Assembly: GCA_002914805.1 (NCBI GenBank) | Contig: JXTB01000320.1 | Location: 409,247-473,246, forward strand | Length of the DNA stretch: 64,000 bases | Reading direction: 5' to 3' | Origin: Parasponia andersonii | Lineage: Eukaryota > Streptophyta > Magnoliopsida > Rosales > Cannabaceae | Part shown: piece after piece, positions 42,926 to 54,756 of the stretch | How the letters are laid out: every line of letters starts with the position of its first letter | Numbering within the stretch: position 1 is the first letter of the stretch | Notes under the pieces: generated by a model | The model's database searches: none | Told to the model about the DNA's origin: nothing | What the model saw: the letters and a program-made list of their open reading frames with translations, nothing else | Made by a program: the position numbers and the translations under genes

Positions 42926-44623
42926 ATTGGTACCATAGTGGTTATATGAGTGTATAATATTATTATTTGTTTACAAAAGTTGGTATTATATTAGTTTTTA
43001 TATGTATTTAATGATGAATGGATGAGTTATCATACGATAGATGTATCGTTGATATTTGGTCGTTAATTCTATGGTTCCTTAAGTTTTAATTTTTTTGCGA
43101 TTTATTTTGAATATATTATTTGATTAAATAGTTTAATAAAAATATATAATATATGTTTACGGTTTTTTTAAAAAAAAACTAGTCATGTTCTTTTTTAAAA
43201 AGAAATTATATATATATTAATTTGATTAATACATCTATTTATTAAATAGTTTAATAAAATATAATATATATATATATTTATATTAGTTTACGATAAAAAA
43301 AATGGGCCAAGCCTAATGATTATTTGATAATCATATGGGCTAGACTAGCTTTGTAAAATATTTACAGAAATATCACCTTTTAAACGATAAAAAAAATGGG
43401 CCAGACCTAAATGATTTTTTGATAATCATATGGGATAGACTAGCTTTGTAAAGTATTTACAGAAATATCATCTTTTACAAATTTGATATGTAAAAATATC
43501 ACAAAAGAAGAAAGGAGGCTAAAGAAGATCAGCGGATAACATTTGGGTCTGCGTGCTTTTGACTATTTGTAATTTTGTCATTTTCTTGGGTTGTAATTTT
43601 CTAAGGGACCTGACTAAATATCATTATTATTTTCTTTTACTATTATATTATATATGATATGTATAATATGACCATGCATTATAACATGCTATTCATTATA
43701 CCCACTCATAGTCATTTATGAATGTCATGTATACATGTTATATTCATGCTAAAATAGCTTAGTTGGAATATGACTAATTTAATTTAATTAAATTACAAGA
43801 TAAGAATCAAAAATTGAATAATGTGATTTAAGTTTAATAGTTAAATTTGGGTAATATCACACTTATTTAATTTAGGCTATCCTTATTAATTAGATTAATT
43901 AGATTAGCAATATTATTTCTATAATAATAAATTTAGATTTTTTGAAAATCTATTAATTTATTTAGGACCAATAAGATTGGACTAATAGATTAACCTAGAA
44001 AATTATATTAGATATAATAACTAGTTTAAATAAAATATTAGATGTTTATTATTAAAAACACATAAGATTTTAAAATAATTAGTAGGAGAGGGATATATGA
44101 CAATATATCCTATGGTATCCATTATTAATTAAGTACTGTGAGATTTAATTGAAGCTCAGAGATACCTAGATTTCGTCCTCCCTATGGAGGGTCTCTATTT
44201 AAATTAATAACAAGGCTTCATTTCTAAGAGATAGGTTTTTAGAATGTATTTCAAAATTGACCAACCCTACGGCAGTAATTTTAAGTTAAGTTACTAAAAT
44301 CTGAAATAATAGGTCATACTCATGATGAACCAATTAAACTATTGATAGTTTCTTGGCCATAAAATGGTAGTTAATAAATAAAAGAAAATATGAGATATTT
44401 TGATGTTTTATTTATTAAGTAAGAATATCTCAATTCAATTAATAATTATGTAACATATCTTACGACGGTACCTAATTAGAGAAAATTGAATTACTGTGGA
44501 ATTAGTAATTAAGTATATATATTTACTTACTTGCATTGTACATCATGTTTACTATTCTGAATTCTTTGTGATATTTATTTTCAAATATGTTGAATGTTAT
44601 TTTATTTATTTAATTTTAGCAAA
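42926..44623. other. Copia-5 leader
   Basis: 1.7 kb AT-rich sequence without coding, between the primer binding site and gag. It contains a 94-bp tandem duplication (43291-43384 and 43385-43478) around gggccaagcctaatgatta. Confidence 0.6.
43291..43478. repeat. 94-bp tandem duplication in Copia-5 leader
   Basis: Two adjacent 94-bp units beginning cgataaaaaaaatgggcc and containing gataatcatatgggctagac. The copies differ at a few bases only. Confidence 0.85.
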
Positions 44624-45567
44624 CATGTCAACCTTGAATTCTATTATTGCTTTACTCGCAAACAAAAAATTAACTAGAGATAATTTTATCAAGTGGAAAA
44701 GTAATATAAATATTGTGTTTGTTAGTAAAAACTACAAGTTCGTACTTATGAAGAAATGTCCTTTACAACCCGCCGATGATGCTTCTCGTACCATACAAGA
44801 AAGCTATGAAAAGTGGACTCATGCCAATAATAAAGCTCACGCTGCTATATGTTAGCAGGCATGACCGACAGACTTAGCACTAAGTACAAAAAGATAAAGA
44901 CTACTTATGAGATAATGGAGTCTTTCTAGGCCATGTCTGGGCAATAATATGATCAATCTCGCTATGATGCCATTAAAAGGGCTATGAATACGAAGATGAA
45001 GAGAGGAACTCTAGTAAGAGATCATGTTTTGAACATAATCATTTACTTTGGAGAGACTGAAGTTCATGGAACTACGATTGATAACTGCACCCAAGTGAGT
45101 ATGATTCTGGAATCACTCTTACTTGATATTCTTCAGTTCAAGAGAAACTATATTATGAACAAGTTGAATTATATAATGACTCAACTACTCAATGCACTGC
45201 AAACTTTGGAATCAATATTGAAAGATAAAGGTAAAGATGGTTCAGTAACTATTGCTGAGGCAAATTTTATTAAAGAAATTCCCTCTATCTCTAACAAAAA
45301 TAAGAAGAGAAAGAGCAAGAGTGGCTCTGAGTCTAAGCCTAAAAGGAGCAAGAAGGATAATACAAGCACTAAGAAGAATAACTCTAAGGACAAAAAGCTT
45401 AAGAGAAAATATTTTCATTGCTGAGTTGATGAGCATTGGAAAAGAAACTGTAGCACGTATCTCTCCGAATTGAAAGAGAAGAAGAAAGGTAAATATGATT
45501 TACTTGTTTAAGAAGCTTGTTTAGTGGAAGAAGATTTATTTAATATATCTCCTGTTGATGGAGGTTT
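44624..45567 (+). pseudogene. Copia-5 gag, truncated
   Basis: ATG at 44624 gives MSTLNSIIALLANKKLTRDN then FIKWKSNINIVFVSKNYKFV. A frameshift near 44850 and two stops in the next 100 bases interrupt. The frame continues 44984-45424 with MKRGTLVRDHVLNIIIYFGE and a Lys/Ser-rich tail (KRSKKDNTSTKKNNSKDKK). The zinc knuckle has KYFHC-stop-VDEHWKRNC: the second Cys is followed by TGA where Gly is expected, while His and the last Cys remain. The coding ends at 45567 where the gypsy LTR starts. Confidence 0.85.
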
Positions 45568-46164
45568 TGTCAACAATTAATTTAGGAAATTGCAAGATGT
45601 GGCTTGTGTGTGAATTGGGTTAATAAATCAAAGCAAGTAAAGAGAAAAGAATTTTATAGTGGTTCAGCCCCAAAAAAGATGAGCCTACTTCCACTGTTTT
45701 TCACTATTTTCTAGAGAATTACAAGAGTTTCGTTGAGTTTTAAAGTGAGAGTTGAGAGTACAGAGTATGTCCAGAAAGTAGAGAGTCTCCAAGTTCTCAA
45801 AAGAAAAAGAAGATCCCTCACAACAGCATTGAACTCCCCTTATATAGGTGAGGGTAGCTCAATGTTTCCCAACTGTGAAAATAGGTAAGTGTGTAATGAG
45901 AAATACAATTTGAGTAACAATATAACTGGGTAATAACTTAAATCGAACGATTAGTCGATCTTTAAAGAGAAACTTTTGTTTCCCTTTCTTTGTAAATTAC
46001 CCACTTGATGAAGTTTGATCTAGTCTCCTTTTCATATTGGTCGCACTTAACTCATTCGGAGGAGGTTGCTCTAAGAGAATTCTCATATGACCTGACATGT
46101 CCACTTAGTCGCTAACTTTCCCTTTTTGACATTGACCAACATATAGATTTTAGACCGCACAACA
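45568..46164 (-). repeat. Tat gypsy 3' LTR
   Basis: 597 bp. The minus strand begins TGTTGTGCGGTC and ends ...AATTGTTGACA. Inside, minus-strand CACCTATATAAGGGGAG is a TATA box, followed by a leader ending near GGGGCTGAACCACTATAAAA, a phrase I know from plant gypsy LTRs. Boundaries rest on the TG...CA ends and the adjoining purine tract; the partner LTR is outside the window. Confidence 0.7.
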
Positions 46165-46178
46165 ATTCCCCCTCAGCT
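46165..46178 (-). other. Tat gypsy polypurine tract
   Basis: The minus strand reads GCTGAGGGGGAAT immediately before the LTR start, the expected primer for plus-strand DNA synthesis. Confidence 0.65.
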
Positions 46179-46964
46179 CCATTAGCTCTTTAAGACAAAA
46201 TGAAGCTTCCTTCTCTTATAAGTGTGAGCTTAAAAAATGTGACATCATGACATAATCTTGAGATCTTCGAAGAGTTGCCAGTTCTCAAATCCCATTTTTT
46301 CAGAACCATGCGTACCATTTGCTGACAAATGCAATCACGTGTCACCTTTTCTCAGAAGAATAGCAAAACTCGAGAAGACTTTTCCGTTTTTGAGCAGACA
46401 CGATGATAGCGATGATGCCAGTTGTTGTCTTAAATCGAGACATTTCAAATTTTGAAAAGATATCGATTTAATTTTGGAAAATTAACTCCCGTGTGAACTT
46501 CGGCCTTTTGATCTGAAAATTAAATGTCATGATCTACGACTGTGATTTGATGATGCTTNNNNNNNNNNNNNNNNNNNNNNNNNNNNNNNNNNNATAGGGA
46601 CAAATCGTAGAGCCTAAATGCCCTGAACATAAACCCATCCCATATTTGGATGGACTGAAAAATGGGAATTTTTCGAAATCTCTCCATTAATTTATAGAAT
46701 AGATTATTTTTAGATGATTGATAGACGAACCCATAGAAGAGTTTTAGGATCTGAAACCTTGATTTTGAAAACCATAATCAGTCCAGTGACGAAATACTGA
46801 AGAGTGCTCGAACAGTTTTTGATGAATCCGTAGATCGATTAGAAAAAATTCGATGAGCAGCTTGTCGATGCAATCCTAGGATTTGTGACCCCAAACTGCT
46901 CGCACATAGCGAAGATCCTTGATGCTCGCATAGGACTAAACCCATCACATATTTCTTCTTTCAA
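46179..46964. other. Region between Tat polypurine tract and antisense ORF, with assembly gap
   Basis: No coding is recognised. 35 N at 46559-46593 mark a sequence gap. If the antisense ORF is transcribed from the plus strand, its promoter should be here or in the LTR; I see no clear TATA box. Confidence 0.6.
46559..46593. other. Assembly gap (35 N)
   Basis: Run of N; the true length is unknown. Confidence 0.99.
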
Positions 46965-47517
46965 ATGTCTAGTAGTGAGGATTTTAGAGAAGGGAATACA
47001 TTCTCAGGAGAATCTTCCAATACAAGCATTAGCTCTATAAACCTCAAAGATTATCTTAAGCCAAAACCTGAAGTAGAAATAACTGAGATCAGGCACAGTA
47101 GTCCTCGCATAGGCAACCTCTCTCAAGACCAGTGGCCTCGGCATATCAGGAATGCCTCTGCATTCGCAACGGGTTTTAACTATGCAGAGGGAGATTGGTC
47201 ATGTACCAATATAAAGACGAGCTATTCAACAAACAAGCTTAGAAAGATCATATGCAACTACAAAATCGATATCCCTCTTTGCCTTCCCACATAGTTCAAT
47301 CGACCATATATATCTCCTCGTGGAATTGCTTCATTATCAGAAGTAGTTCTCAGATGTGGTGTCCACCTCCCACTTCATCCTTACATAAAATCAATCGTCG
47401 ATTATTATGGAGTCATTCCTTTTCAACTAATGCCAAACACATATAGATATATGGTAGGTGTGTACATATTATACCATAAATTAGGTTTAGAAGCCTCCGC
47501 TCCTGAAGTGTTCGCTT

Positions 47518-50039
47518 TGTCACGACCTATACCTGGGGTAGTGGTAGAAGGGGAATTTCACAAAAATTGGAAATTCCTTAGGTTTTTTTTTTTTTTTTTT
47601 TTGTATTATGAATTCCAACTAGTGGACCTATCCCACAGTTTATAGTTACCAATAAACATAGACAGAAAAATTATAAGAAAAACCAAATTCTCAGATAGTT
47701 CACTGAGCATCATCATTCACACCTCAACATCAAGCTAGAATGACATATATAGTTACAGATTTTTTCAAAGTAACACACTTAACATGAATGCTAGTAATAT
47801 CCATATATTTAACAAGACTTAAACACGAGTCTTGTATTCACACTCCTAGCATTACCAAATCTCAAACTACGAATGAAAGATAACTTTTTATTCCACTTGT
47901 TGACCATCAATGTCACACTGGACACCACCTATGGAGAAAATAGGGAGGGTGAGCATAAATTGCCCAGTAGGTTACCCAATTTCCCTTTTGAGAAAATCTT
48001 TTATAAATCTCAAAATATCTGTATGGTCAGTAGTACCAGAAAGCATTTCTATAAATATTAAGGATTTAAAACCATTTATAGAAAACTATGCCAAAAGCAA
48101 AATCAGATATCCAGGTTAAAACATATAAAAGTCTCAATTAAAATAAGCATAATGTTCATCACATAAATCAACACATCACATGAGCTCTCATCCTCTCCTC
48201 ACAACTAGAGCAACTTATACTACATGTATTGAGTGCTCTCTGCCTGACATCTATCTCTAGAAACTGGAGGGATACCCATGTGTCTAATCGTACCGAACTG
48301 GAGGGGCACCGAATGCCTACACCTAACGAATAGAGATAGTCAGAAAACAAATCCCACGTGGGTTTACGGGCTCTCAGCGAAAGCGGGTATACTAGTCCGC
48401 CTACTACAATACCGTGATGTTTAAGATGACTCTCATGCATGATCATATGAAATGTGCAATATATAGAGTCTCAAACAACCATGCAGTGGTTTAACATTCT
48501 AGACATGCTCTAATTTTTAATTAAAATCCATTTTGTATTTTAAAATCCAAAAGTACAGTTTCTATGATTTTACCAAATTCTAAGTATAAAAACTTGTATA
48601 AAATCATATTTAAAAATATCTAGAGCAGTCTACAATGTTTCACAAATTCATATTTCATTAAAATAACTATTCAAATAATTCAATTTAATAAAATCACAAA
48701 ATTTCATTTTTCAGAATAAATTCCAATTTTAATGAAAATAATAGAAAACAAGGAAATTGAATCCCCTACCTCGAAATAGTAATTATGCTGAGCTAACGAC
48801 ACTAGAAATATCCTCAATTGATCGCTGGGTTGTTCGGACAGTTATTCTCGAATCTCGTCATGTTCACTTGAAAAGTTGACCTTTCAAACGGAGTCTCGGA
48901 TTGAGAAACAGAGGTCACCACTAAGTTTAGAACACCCAAAAATGTTGGTTCCGATATAATGTTCGTCGAAAACGGATCCCAGTACGGAACCGGCCTATGC
49001 ATGCAAAACGGTGCAATTCACGAGCTATTTTCTCGATTTTCATGCCACTTCGGAAAATAGTGATATTTTATATCAAACTTCATGTACCGACCTCACTGAG
49101 TTCAAATTCGAAGTCAGAAATCAGTTTCGAGGTGCCGAACATTAAATGGGCTCAAAATCAGAAAATTATAAAAATACCACATTTTGAAAATATTTAGGAA
49201 AATACCACATTTTCATTCCGATAATTAACGACCTTCCGGTTATTGTTTTAACACTTAAAAATCATGGAATTTCATGTTTCAAACTTCTCTATCACGTGGT
49301 AAAATTTTCTCGGGAAAAATAACTCAATTCCGAAATAATTACAAAAATACCACAAAAATTAAGTATTAAAATATTGCTACAGTAGTCAACTTTTCACCGG
49401 AGCCGAGTTGGAGGCCAAGAGTGGTCGGAAATGAAAGCTGGAGTCGAGACAAATCCAACGGTGGTGGTGGTGCGGTGATCGGACATCGGACGGCGGAATG
49501 GCGGGCGAAAAACCAGTCTGCAGGCAGTGGCTTCGGGTTGCGATTTCTCCGGCGAGAGGCAGCAGTGCACGGCAGCAGTACCCGGTGTTGGTTCGTCGGT
49601 GTCTTCCGATCATGGCGGGTAGGCACGTCTGGCACGGCGGCGGCTGGTGGAGCCTCGGGTGAACAATGACCGTGGGTTGGATCGGGGGGCTTCCGTGGAG
49701 AAGAAAGGAGAAATGAGGGGTTTTTATGCAATTTTCAAAAAATTTAGCAGTGGGACACGTGGTGCAATTTGATTTGACTGAAAAAAAGTTTTTGAAATTC
49801 CACTTTGGCCACAATTTTAAAAATATTTTTTCACTTTAGTCCCTCGTTAATTACACTTTTATCCCCAGTTTGAAATTTTGTTTTTCACTTTTGCCCCAAA
49901 TGCACTTAGACTTTATCTTGTCTAGATTTAACACCAAATTTATTTCTGATTTTTATTTAATTAGTCCAAATATAAAAAATTACCAAATTGCCCTTGAAGT
50001 AAAATTACTTAATTACCCTTACAAAATTTCGGATTTACA
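47518..50039 (-). mobile_element. Solo LTR of chromovirus (Tekay/Del) type
   Basis: 2522 bp flanked by a perfect 5-bp duplication CGCTT (47513-47517 and 50040-50044). Removing it with one duplication copy leaves the antisense ORF in frame, which fixes both ends. The minus strand begins TGTAAATCCGAAATTTTG and ends ...CCAGGTATAGGTCGTGACA. It includes minus-strand GCATAAAAACCCCTCATTTC (TATA region) followed by a GC-rich leader, and a 3' half with CGAGGTAGGGGATTC, a layout I recognise from chromovirus LTRs. No internal region, hence a solo LTR formed by recombination. Lineage assignment is by resemblance. Confidence 0.9.
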
Positions 50040-50212
50040 CGCTTGGTTCTACCAAGTGAAATCAAACCCATTAGATTTTGGCTTCTTCTATGTGAGCAAG
50101 TGGTTGAACCAAGCAATAAAAACTATCTACGGGGTCTGCAACAACATGGAAAAATGGAAAAATCCATTTTTCCACTTTGACTACACGGATAACGGCTTCT
50201 TTCAGAACCTTG

Positions 50213-50284
50213 GTAGGTAACTTTCCGTTTATTGCTTTCTCTACATAAATACATTATTCTGATCATATTCATATGTCATCGCAG
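50213..50284 (+). other. Candidate intron in the antisense ORF
   Basis: 72 bp, GTAGGT...CATCGCAG. Joining 50212 to 50285 keeps the frame (codon phase 1) across a conserved-looking stretch that ends NL before and begins NRERPGLSKEQ after. The unspliced frame meets TAA at 50218. Confidence 0.55.
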
Positions 50285-51637
50285 ATAATAGGGAACGACC
50301 AGGACTCTCCAAAGAGCAGCTCGTAAGGGTGTATAAAATAAACAACCTTCCGATTGAAGAATTTGATTGGAAGAGGCTTGGGACGACCAAAAACATAATT
50401 GCTTATGGACTGCTTCCAAGGGGAGCTGCCTTTCCAGATTCTGCTAATCATCTAACCAAACCCTCGAGCTCAAAGAAGAAGCTAAGGAAACAGAAGGAAA
50501 AGGGTGCCTCGTCTTCCAAACCCAGGAAACGAAAAGCACCTGCCACTCCTATAGTCTTGGAACCATCATCTTCAGAAGCTACATCACCACCAATTTCTCA
50601 GCAGCAAGAAGGTAGTTATTTTTCTTTTCTTTTATCGTATTATACACCTCACATGCTAACGAATCATATTTGTATAGAAATGGTAATTTGCAGCAGACTG
50701 TGAGCACCGCTTTCAACTCTGGGGTCAATGGCAAAGTCCAAGACACCAGAGAGCACACCCCCTTCTTCGACGAAAGGGAAAGAGAAGGTTGACACTTCAA
50801 AGAAATGAAATGTCGCTTTCGAGGATATCCTAATAAGCTCGCCTCCTCCTCAGCCTCTAAAAACTGCGAGCAAACCTTAGCCATCCAAGGAGACGGCCAC
50901 TTCTGATGAGGGACCGAGCCAGGCCGATAAGGACAAGTAGCTTTTCACACTCCTTTGCCAACTGCCAAAAAAAGCTAGCATGAGCGCGGCCATCATCGAC
51001 CGTTTCACTTCCGAGGATGGCTATAGAGGATAAAGCGACGACTAGCCAAGGTCGCCTTTAGTTCTGCAATAAGGATGTTGGAAAATGTAAGCATCTTCTA
51101 CCTTCACTCTTCAACGCACTTTTCTGGTATTGATGTATGTTATATTTTCAAACCGCTGTAGCTGCTGTCTTGATGCATGACCCGGTCCTTGAATGCATGG
51201 AAAAAGCTGAAAAAATTGAAGAAATAACCCAAGAATTTGAGGACTCGGAGAAGGCTCGTGAGGAAGAGAGAAAATCCTTCGAATTAGAGAATCAGCAGCT
51301 GTGCAAGTGTCTGGCCAAGGAAAAGCTTGAAAAGGAGAAGCTCAAGGAGAAAATTAAAGAACTTGAGAAGACTATCTCTGAGCATCCAGATATTCTAAAC
51401 GAGGCAATAACAGAGGTAGCTCACAAGACTTTAGAAGAGTTCAAGGCCACTGAAGGCAAGGAGCTCGAAGAAAAAGCTAGTGACATTGCCTTGTCAATCA
51501 TAATATACAATATCTTTTGCGAGCATCCAGATTTCGACTTTTCCATCCTTGGTGAAGACGTGGTTGAGCTTGTCCAGAGTTGGAAGGAAGCCAAAGCTGC
51601 CAAATCTAGAGACGGTGGAGCGAGCACATCTGCATAG

Positions 51638-52395
51638 ACTTTATATAATTTTTTTTAAAGTTTCAGAACAATGCGGGCTTGGTCCTTTTTTTTATGGAAT
51701 ACTTTGCTTGCATACAGGTGCAAGCCTTTATCAATGAATGCTTGTCAGACATTTATTCCTGCAAATAATTAAAACACTGTATTGTAATATAAAGATGCAT
51801 AATTTAACCAAGTAGTCAATCACTAGGTGACTGATTGGTATACAATTGCAATTTGAATCCAACTAACTTAAAACGGGTTTTAAGTATTAGGATAGATTAG
51901 GTCGCTTAAGAAAACAGCAAGTATGAGTGATGCGAACTCAATACTGTTTTTCAAAAGTTTCATGGAAAAATGTAATATAGCAATATATCACATCGAACAA
52001 TGAACATTTTGCTTAGTTACTTTGTTGTTCGAGGAGGGAAATTGCATAATACGACATGCTATGGCTTGAAGCGAGGAGAAAATCCTAAGATTTTGAGGAA
52101 TTTTTAGAAATTCGGCGATCTAAAATTCCAACCCCTCTAAATGGATGTTTGCATTGTCCCTTAGGAAGTAAGTAGGAGATAACATTCTGATCCCACTGCC
52201 CACTGAGTTTTATGGTGTTCGAAGACTACCATAAAACTATAAAAGATGAACCAAATTGAATAATCGAAGAGAAGACATCCTTATTAATGACGAATGACAA
52301 AGACAAGAAGATATCTTTATTGACGAATGACTATAAATGACGAATACAAGATGCCCCCCAGGTCATCAAAAATACATGAAGATACACATGAAAAC
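51638..52395. other. Tat element region between the antisense ORF 3' end and pol 3' end
   Basis: Convergent ends of the two coding regions with ~760 bases between; no ORF of note. It contains a short run of related words (atgacgaatgac) at 52288-52345 and, on the minus strand, ACCTGGGGGGCAT (52350-52362), a purine-rich tract. Confidence 0.55.
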
Positions 52396-53068
52396 TTACT
52401 GATAATAGCGACGAAGTTGTTCTACATTCCAAGCATGCTCGATCTTTTGTCCACCAGTGCGAGCTAACTTATATGTCCCAGGTCGAATGATGATATCAAT
52501 AACATACAGTCCTTCCTAATAGGGTCTAAATACACCAGCTCTGTGCTCTTTATTATTAGGTAGAACTTGCCGAAGAACAAGATCACTAACTTCAAATCCC
52601 CTTCTTCTGACTTTAGAGTTATAATATCGAGCAGTGTACTGTTGATATGATGCGATCCGAAACTGAGACTGCTCGCGCCTTTCTTCTAAAAGATCGAGCT
52701 CAATCCTCATTAGTGCATTATTATGATCTTGCTCATAGGTAAACCGTCATAGAGAGGTCGCACCAATTTCTACTAGAACCATTGCTTCGTATCCATAAGC
52801 TAAAGAGAATGGACTCTCTCCAGTATTGGTTCGTTGAGTGGTGCAATAAGCCCATAATACTTCAGGGAGTACTTCTGGCCAAGCTCCTTTATGCTCTTCC
52901 AGCTTTGTCTTTATGTTCTGTTTAAGTATTTTGTTTGTAGCTTCGACCTGTCCATTGGCTTGTGGATGAAAAACAATGGAGAAATTCTTCTTGATGCCTA
53001 AGTTGTCGCAGAAGTTACAGAACTCATCGCAGTCAAATTGTTTCCCATTATCAGAAATTATAGTATGT
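52396..53068 (-). pseudogene. Tat gypsy pol, integrase core and C-terminus
   Basis: Minus-strand continuation of the integrase after the Copia-6 insertion: PHTIISDNGKQFDC (second catalytic Asp), then HPQANGQVEATNKILKQNIK (third catalytic Glu), WPEVLPEVLWAYCTTQRTNT and the C-terminal part with VRRRGFEVSDLVLRQVLPNN. It ends with EQLRRYYQ and TAA at 52396-52398. One stop follows in the C-terminal part (TSL-stop-RFTYEQ), and another at FRPY-stop. Residues after NNKEHRAGVFRPY correspond to the usual GPY/F-type tail region. Confidence 0.85.
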
Positions 53069-53073
53069 GGTAT

Positions 53074-54742
53074 TGTTGGGAATATGCCCTAGAAAGCAGT
53101 TTTTTTTGTTTGGTATTTTAAACAATGTTTATTGGATTTAAGTGTTATCTATTTGTTATTAATAAATTTCATGACATTTCCCAATAATATACATGTGATA
53201 TTTATATTTTCTATTATACAAACGTCTAAAAGTTTCCATGACTAATAATGAGTAAAAAATAATTGTTTGTGTGAAGTGTTCACATGTGGAAGACTAAATT
53301 ATTTATTTCATTATGTCTAAATTAAAAGTTCACATTTTGCAAATAAAGATGGAATACTTTATTTTGCCATAGAATGTAGTATGGTCTATTTCAATAGGAT
53401 TGATGAAGTCTCTACTCATCGAAGTGTCTGACTTCGGATAGAAACACTAGTGTGTTAGAAGAAAGTTATAAGTGCATTGAACTAGACCAAGTGAAAATAG
53501 AACTTGAGGTTAAGTGTGGTAACTTAATATTCTATCTTTCACTAATCTAGCACTATTGCAAGATTACCTTAATCCTAGTGATTGTCGGATTTGCTTTCAT
53601 GAGTCTTATCTTTTTGACTTACTAAAGGACTAGTTCCAATTATATGGTTCGAACTCCGGTATCTTGGAAGATAAGATTTGTGAATTGACGAGAATGCTTT
53701 TCATAATTTAGACACCATGCATATAATGTCACTTTGAGTGTTTTCAAGGACTTGGATAATAAAAACTATGCGCTAGGTATTCACTTTGTGAATTAGACTG
53801 TGTTTGTATGGGTAGTTACAAACACCGTAATCAATTATTATCCATTAGATGAAAAATGGCAACTCAAAGGTAAATATGTACTAGAGGGGTAATACGATAA
53901 TTTCATCTCACTAGTACGGTATTGTATCGGGGGTATATCTGCAGGTATAGTATATGCTAAATGGATCAAGTTAATTAAAGTGTTAATTAGCTTCACAGAA
54001 AATATATGACATTTAGTCTAAGAGTATAGTATTGGGCCTATAGTGGAGTGCCCCAATATTAATGGACATGGCCTAGTCATAATTAAGAGTTCATTATGAT
54101 TATAGGTAGTTGGTCTATTGGAGCTTAGACTATTTGGATCCATAAGGTCCCTTATCTAGCTCACACATAGCCCAATAACTAATTGAATGGTCAGTTGAGC
54201 CCAATAAGCCCATTAAGGTTTATATCATTTTAAATACTTCAGAGAAAAGTTCTTCTAAGTCACTCTAAGGGTTTTATACGCCACTCATGCACAATAACTG
54301 TGCTTTTCATGTGACAGAGAGAAAAAGAGAGAGTGAGAAAGACGAGCCGCCGTGGGAAAAGTCCCGTGTTCATTTATGGCCGCTAAGGGAGAGATACCCA
54401 TGGTTGTAGACTTGCACTCAAGGAGAAGGAAGATTGCCTTCGAGATCGTTCGCTCATATCTCGTTGGGAATCAAGAAGGTGCCTACACACTGGATCATTC
54501 AACGTGCTCTAGAGAATAGATGGGAAGGCTCAATGGTTGTGAAGCGCTTCTAGGTTTTATCTAAACCAAGATCTATGAATTGATTTATGTGAGATCAATG
54601 ATCCTACTTTTTCTATTTTGTAAAGTCTCAAGAAATATTTTAAAATACCTATTCCGCTGCATTCTTGATTTGTTTACAAAATTACGGAAATCATTTTCGA
54701 AAAAATCATTTTTCAAAATTTATTGATTCGGAATTTCTAGCA
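53074..54742 (+). repeat. Copia-6 5' LTR
   Basis: 1669 bp beginning TGTTGGGAATATGCCCTAGA, an opening seen in many plant Copia LTRs, and ending GGAATTTCTAGCA. Confidence 0.93.
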
Positions 54743-54744
54743 AT

Positions 54745-54756
54745 TGTTATCAGAGC
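54745..54756 (+). other. Copia-6 primer binding site
   Basis: tgttatcagagc, one change from TGGTATCAGAGC (initiator Met tRNA complement), two bases after the LTR. Confidence 0.8.

Larger units (their letters stand above)
41067..45567 (+). mobile_element. Copia-5: left part (5' LTR, leader, gag) of an element in GLP relic F
   Basis: 5' LTR 41067-42925, begins ATTAGGTTTTATGTCC (TG expected at the start) and ends ...TCAACA. A degenerate primer binding site is at 42928-42939. A long AT-rich leader follows, then gag at 44624-45567. It stops where the Tat gypsy 3' LTR begins, so the rest should resume beyond the gypsy element, outside the window. It therefore predates the gypsy insertion. The host target is exon 1 of GLP relic F. 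Confidence 0.8.
46965..51637 (+). pseudogene. Antisense ORF of the Tat element, multi-exon, interrupted by a solo LTR
   Basis: Plus-strand coding opposite to pol. ATG 46965 starts MSSSEDFREGNTFSGESS. A TAG at 47292-47294 (probably CAG) interrupts, then the frame continues (LRCGVHLPLHPYIKSIVDYY, QLMPNTYRYMVGVYILYHKL) to 47517. The solo LTR intervenes and the same frame resumes at 50045 (YQVKSNPLDFGFFYVSKW). Candidate introns: 50213-50284 (72 bp, phase-preserving), one starting at 50612, and one starting at 51087. A Lys/Ser/Pro-rich linker follows (SSSKKKLRKQKEKGASSSK), then a coiled coil (51180-51460, repeated Glu/Lys heptads) and C-terminus FCEHPDFDFSILGEDVVELV. The first part resembles a plant family annotated as putative gypsy-type transposon protein. 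Function unknown. Confidence 0.75.

Noticed and set aside
48168-48446. 92-codon minus-strand ORF in the solo LTR
   Set aside because: Lies wholly inside the LTR transcribed leader; no known coding in such LTRs.
49366-49814. Pro-rich minus-strand ORFs (121 and 142 codons) in the solo LTR
   Set aside because: GC-rich leader of the LTR gives overlapping open frames in several phases; composition effect rather than genes.
54745-54756. tRNA gene at the primer binding sites
   Set aside because: Only the 12-base complement to the tRNA 3' end is present at 54745, 30455, 19033 and 20086; no cloverleaf.
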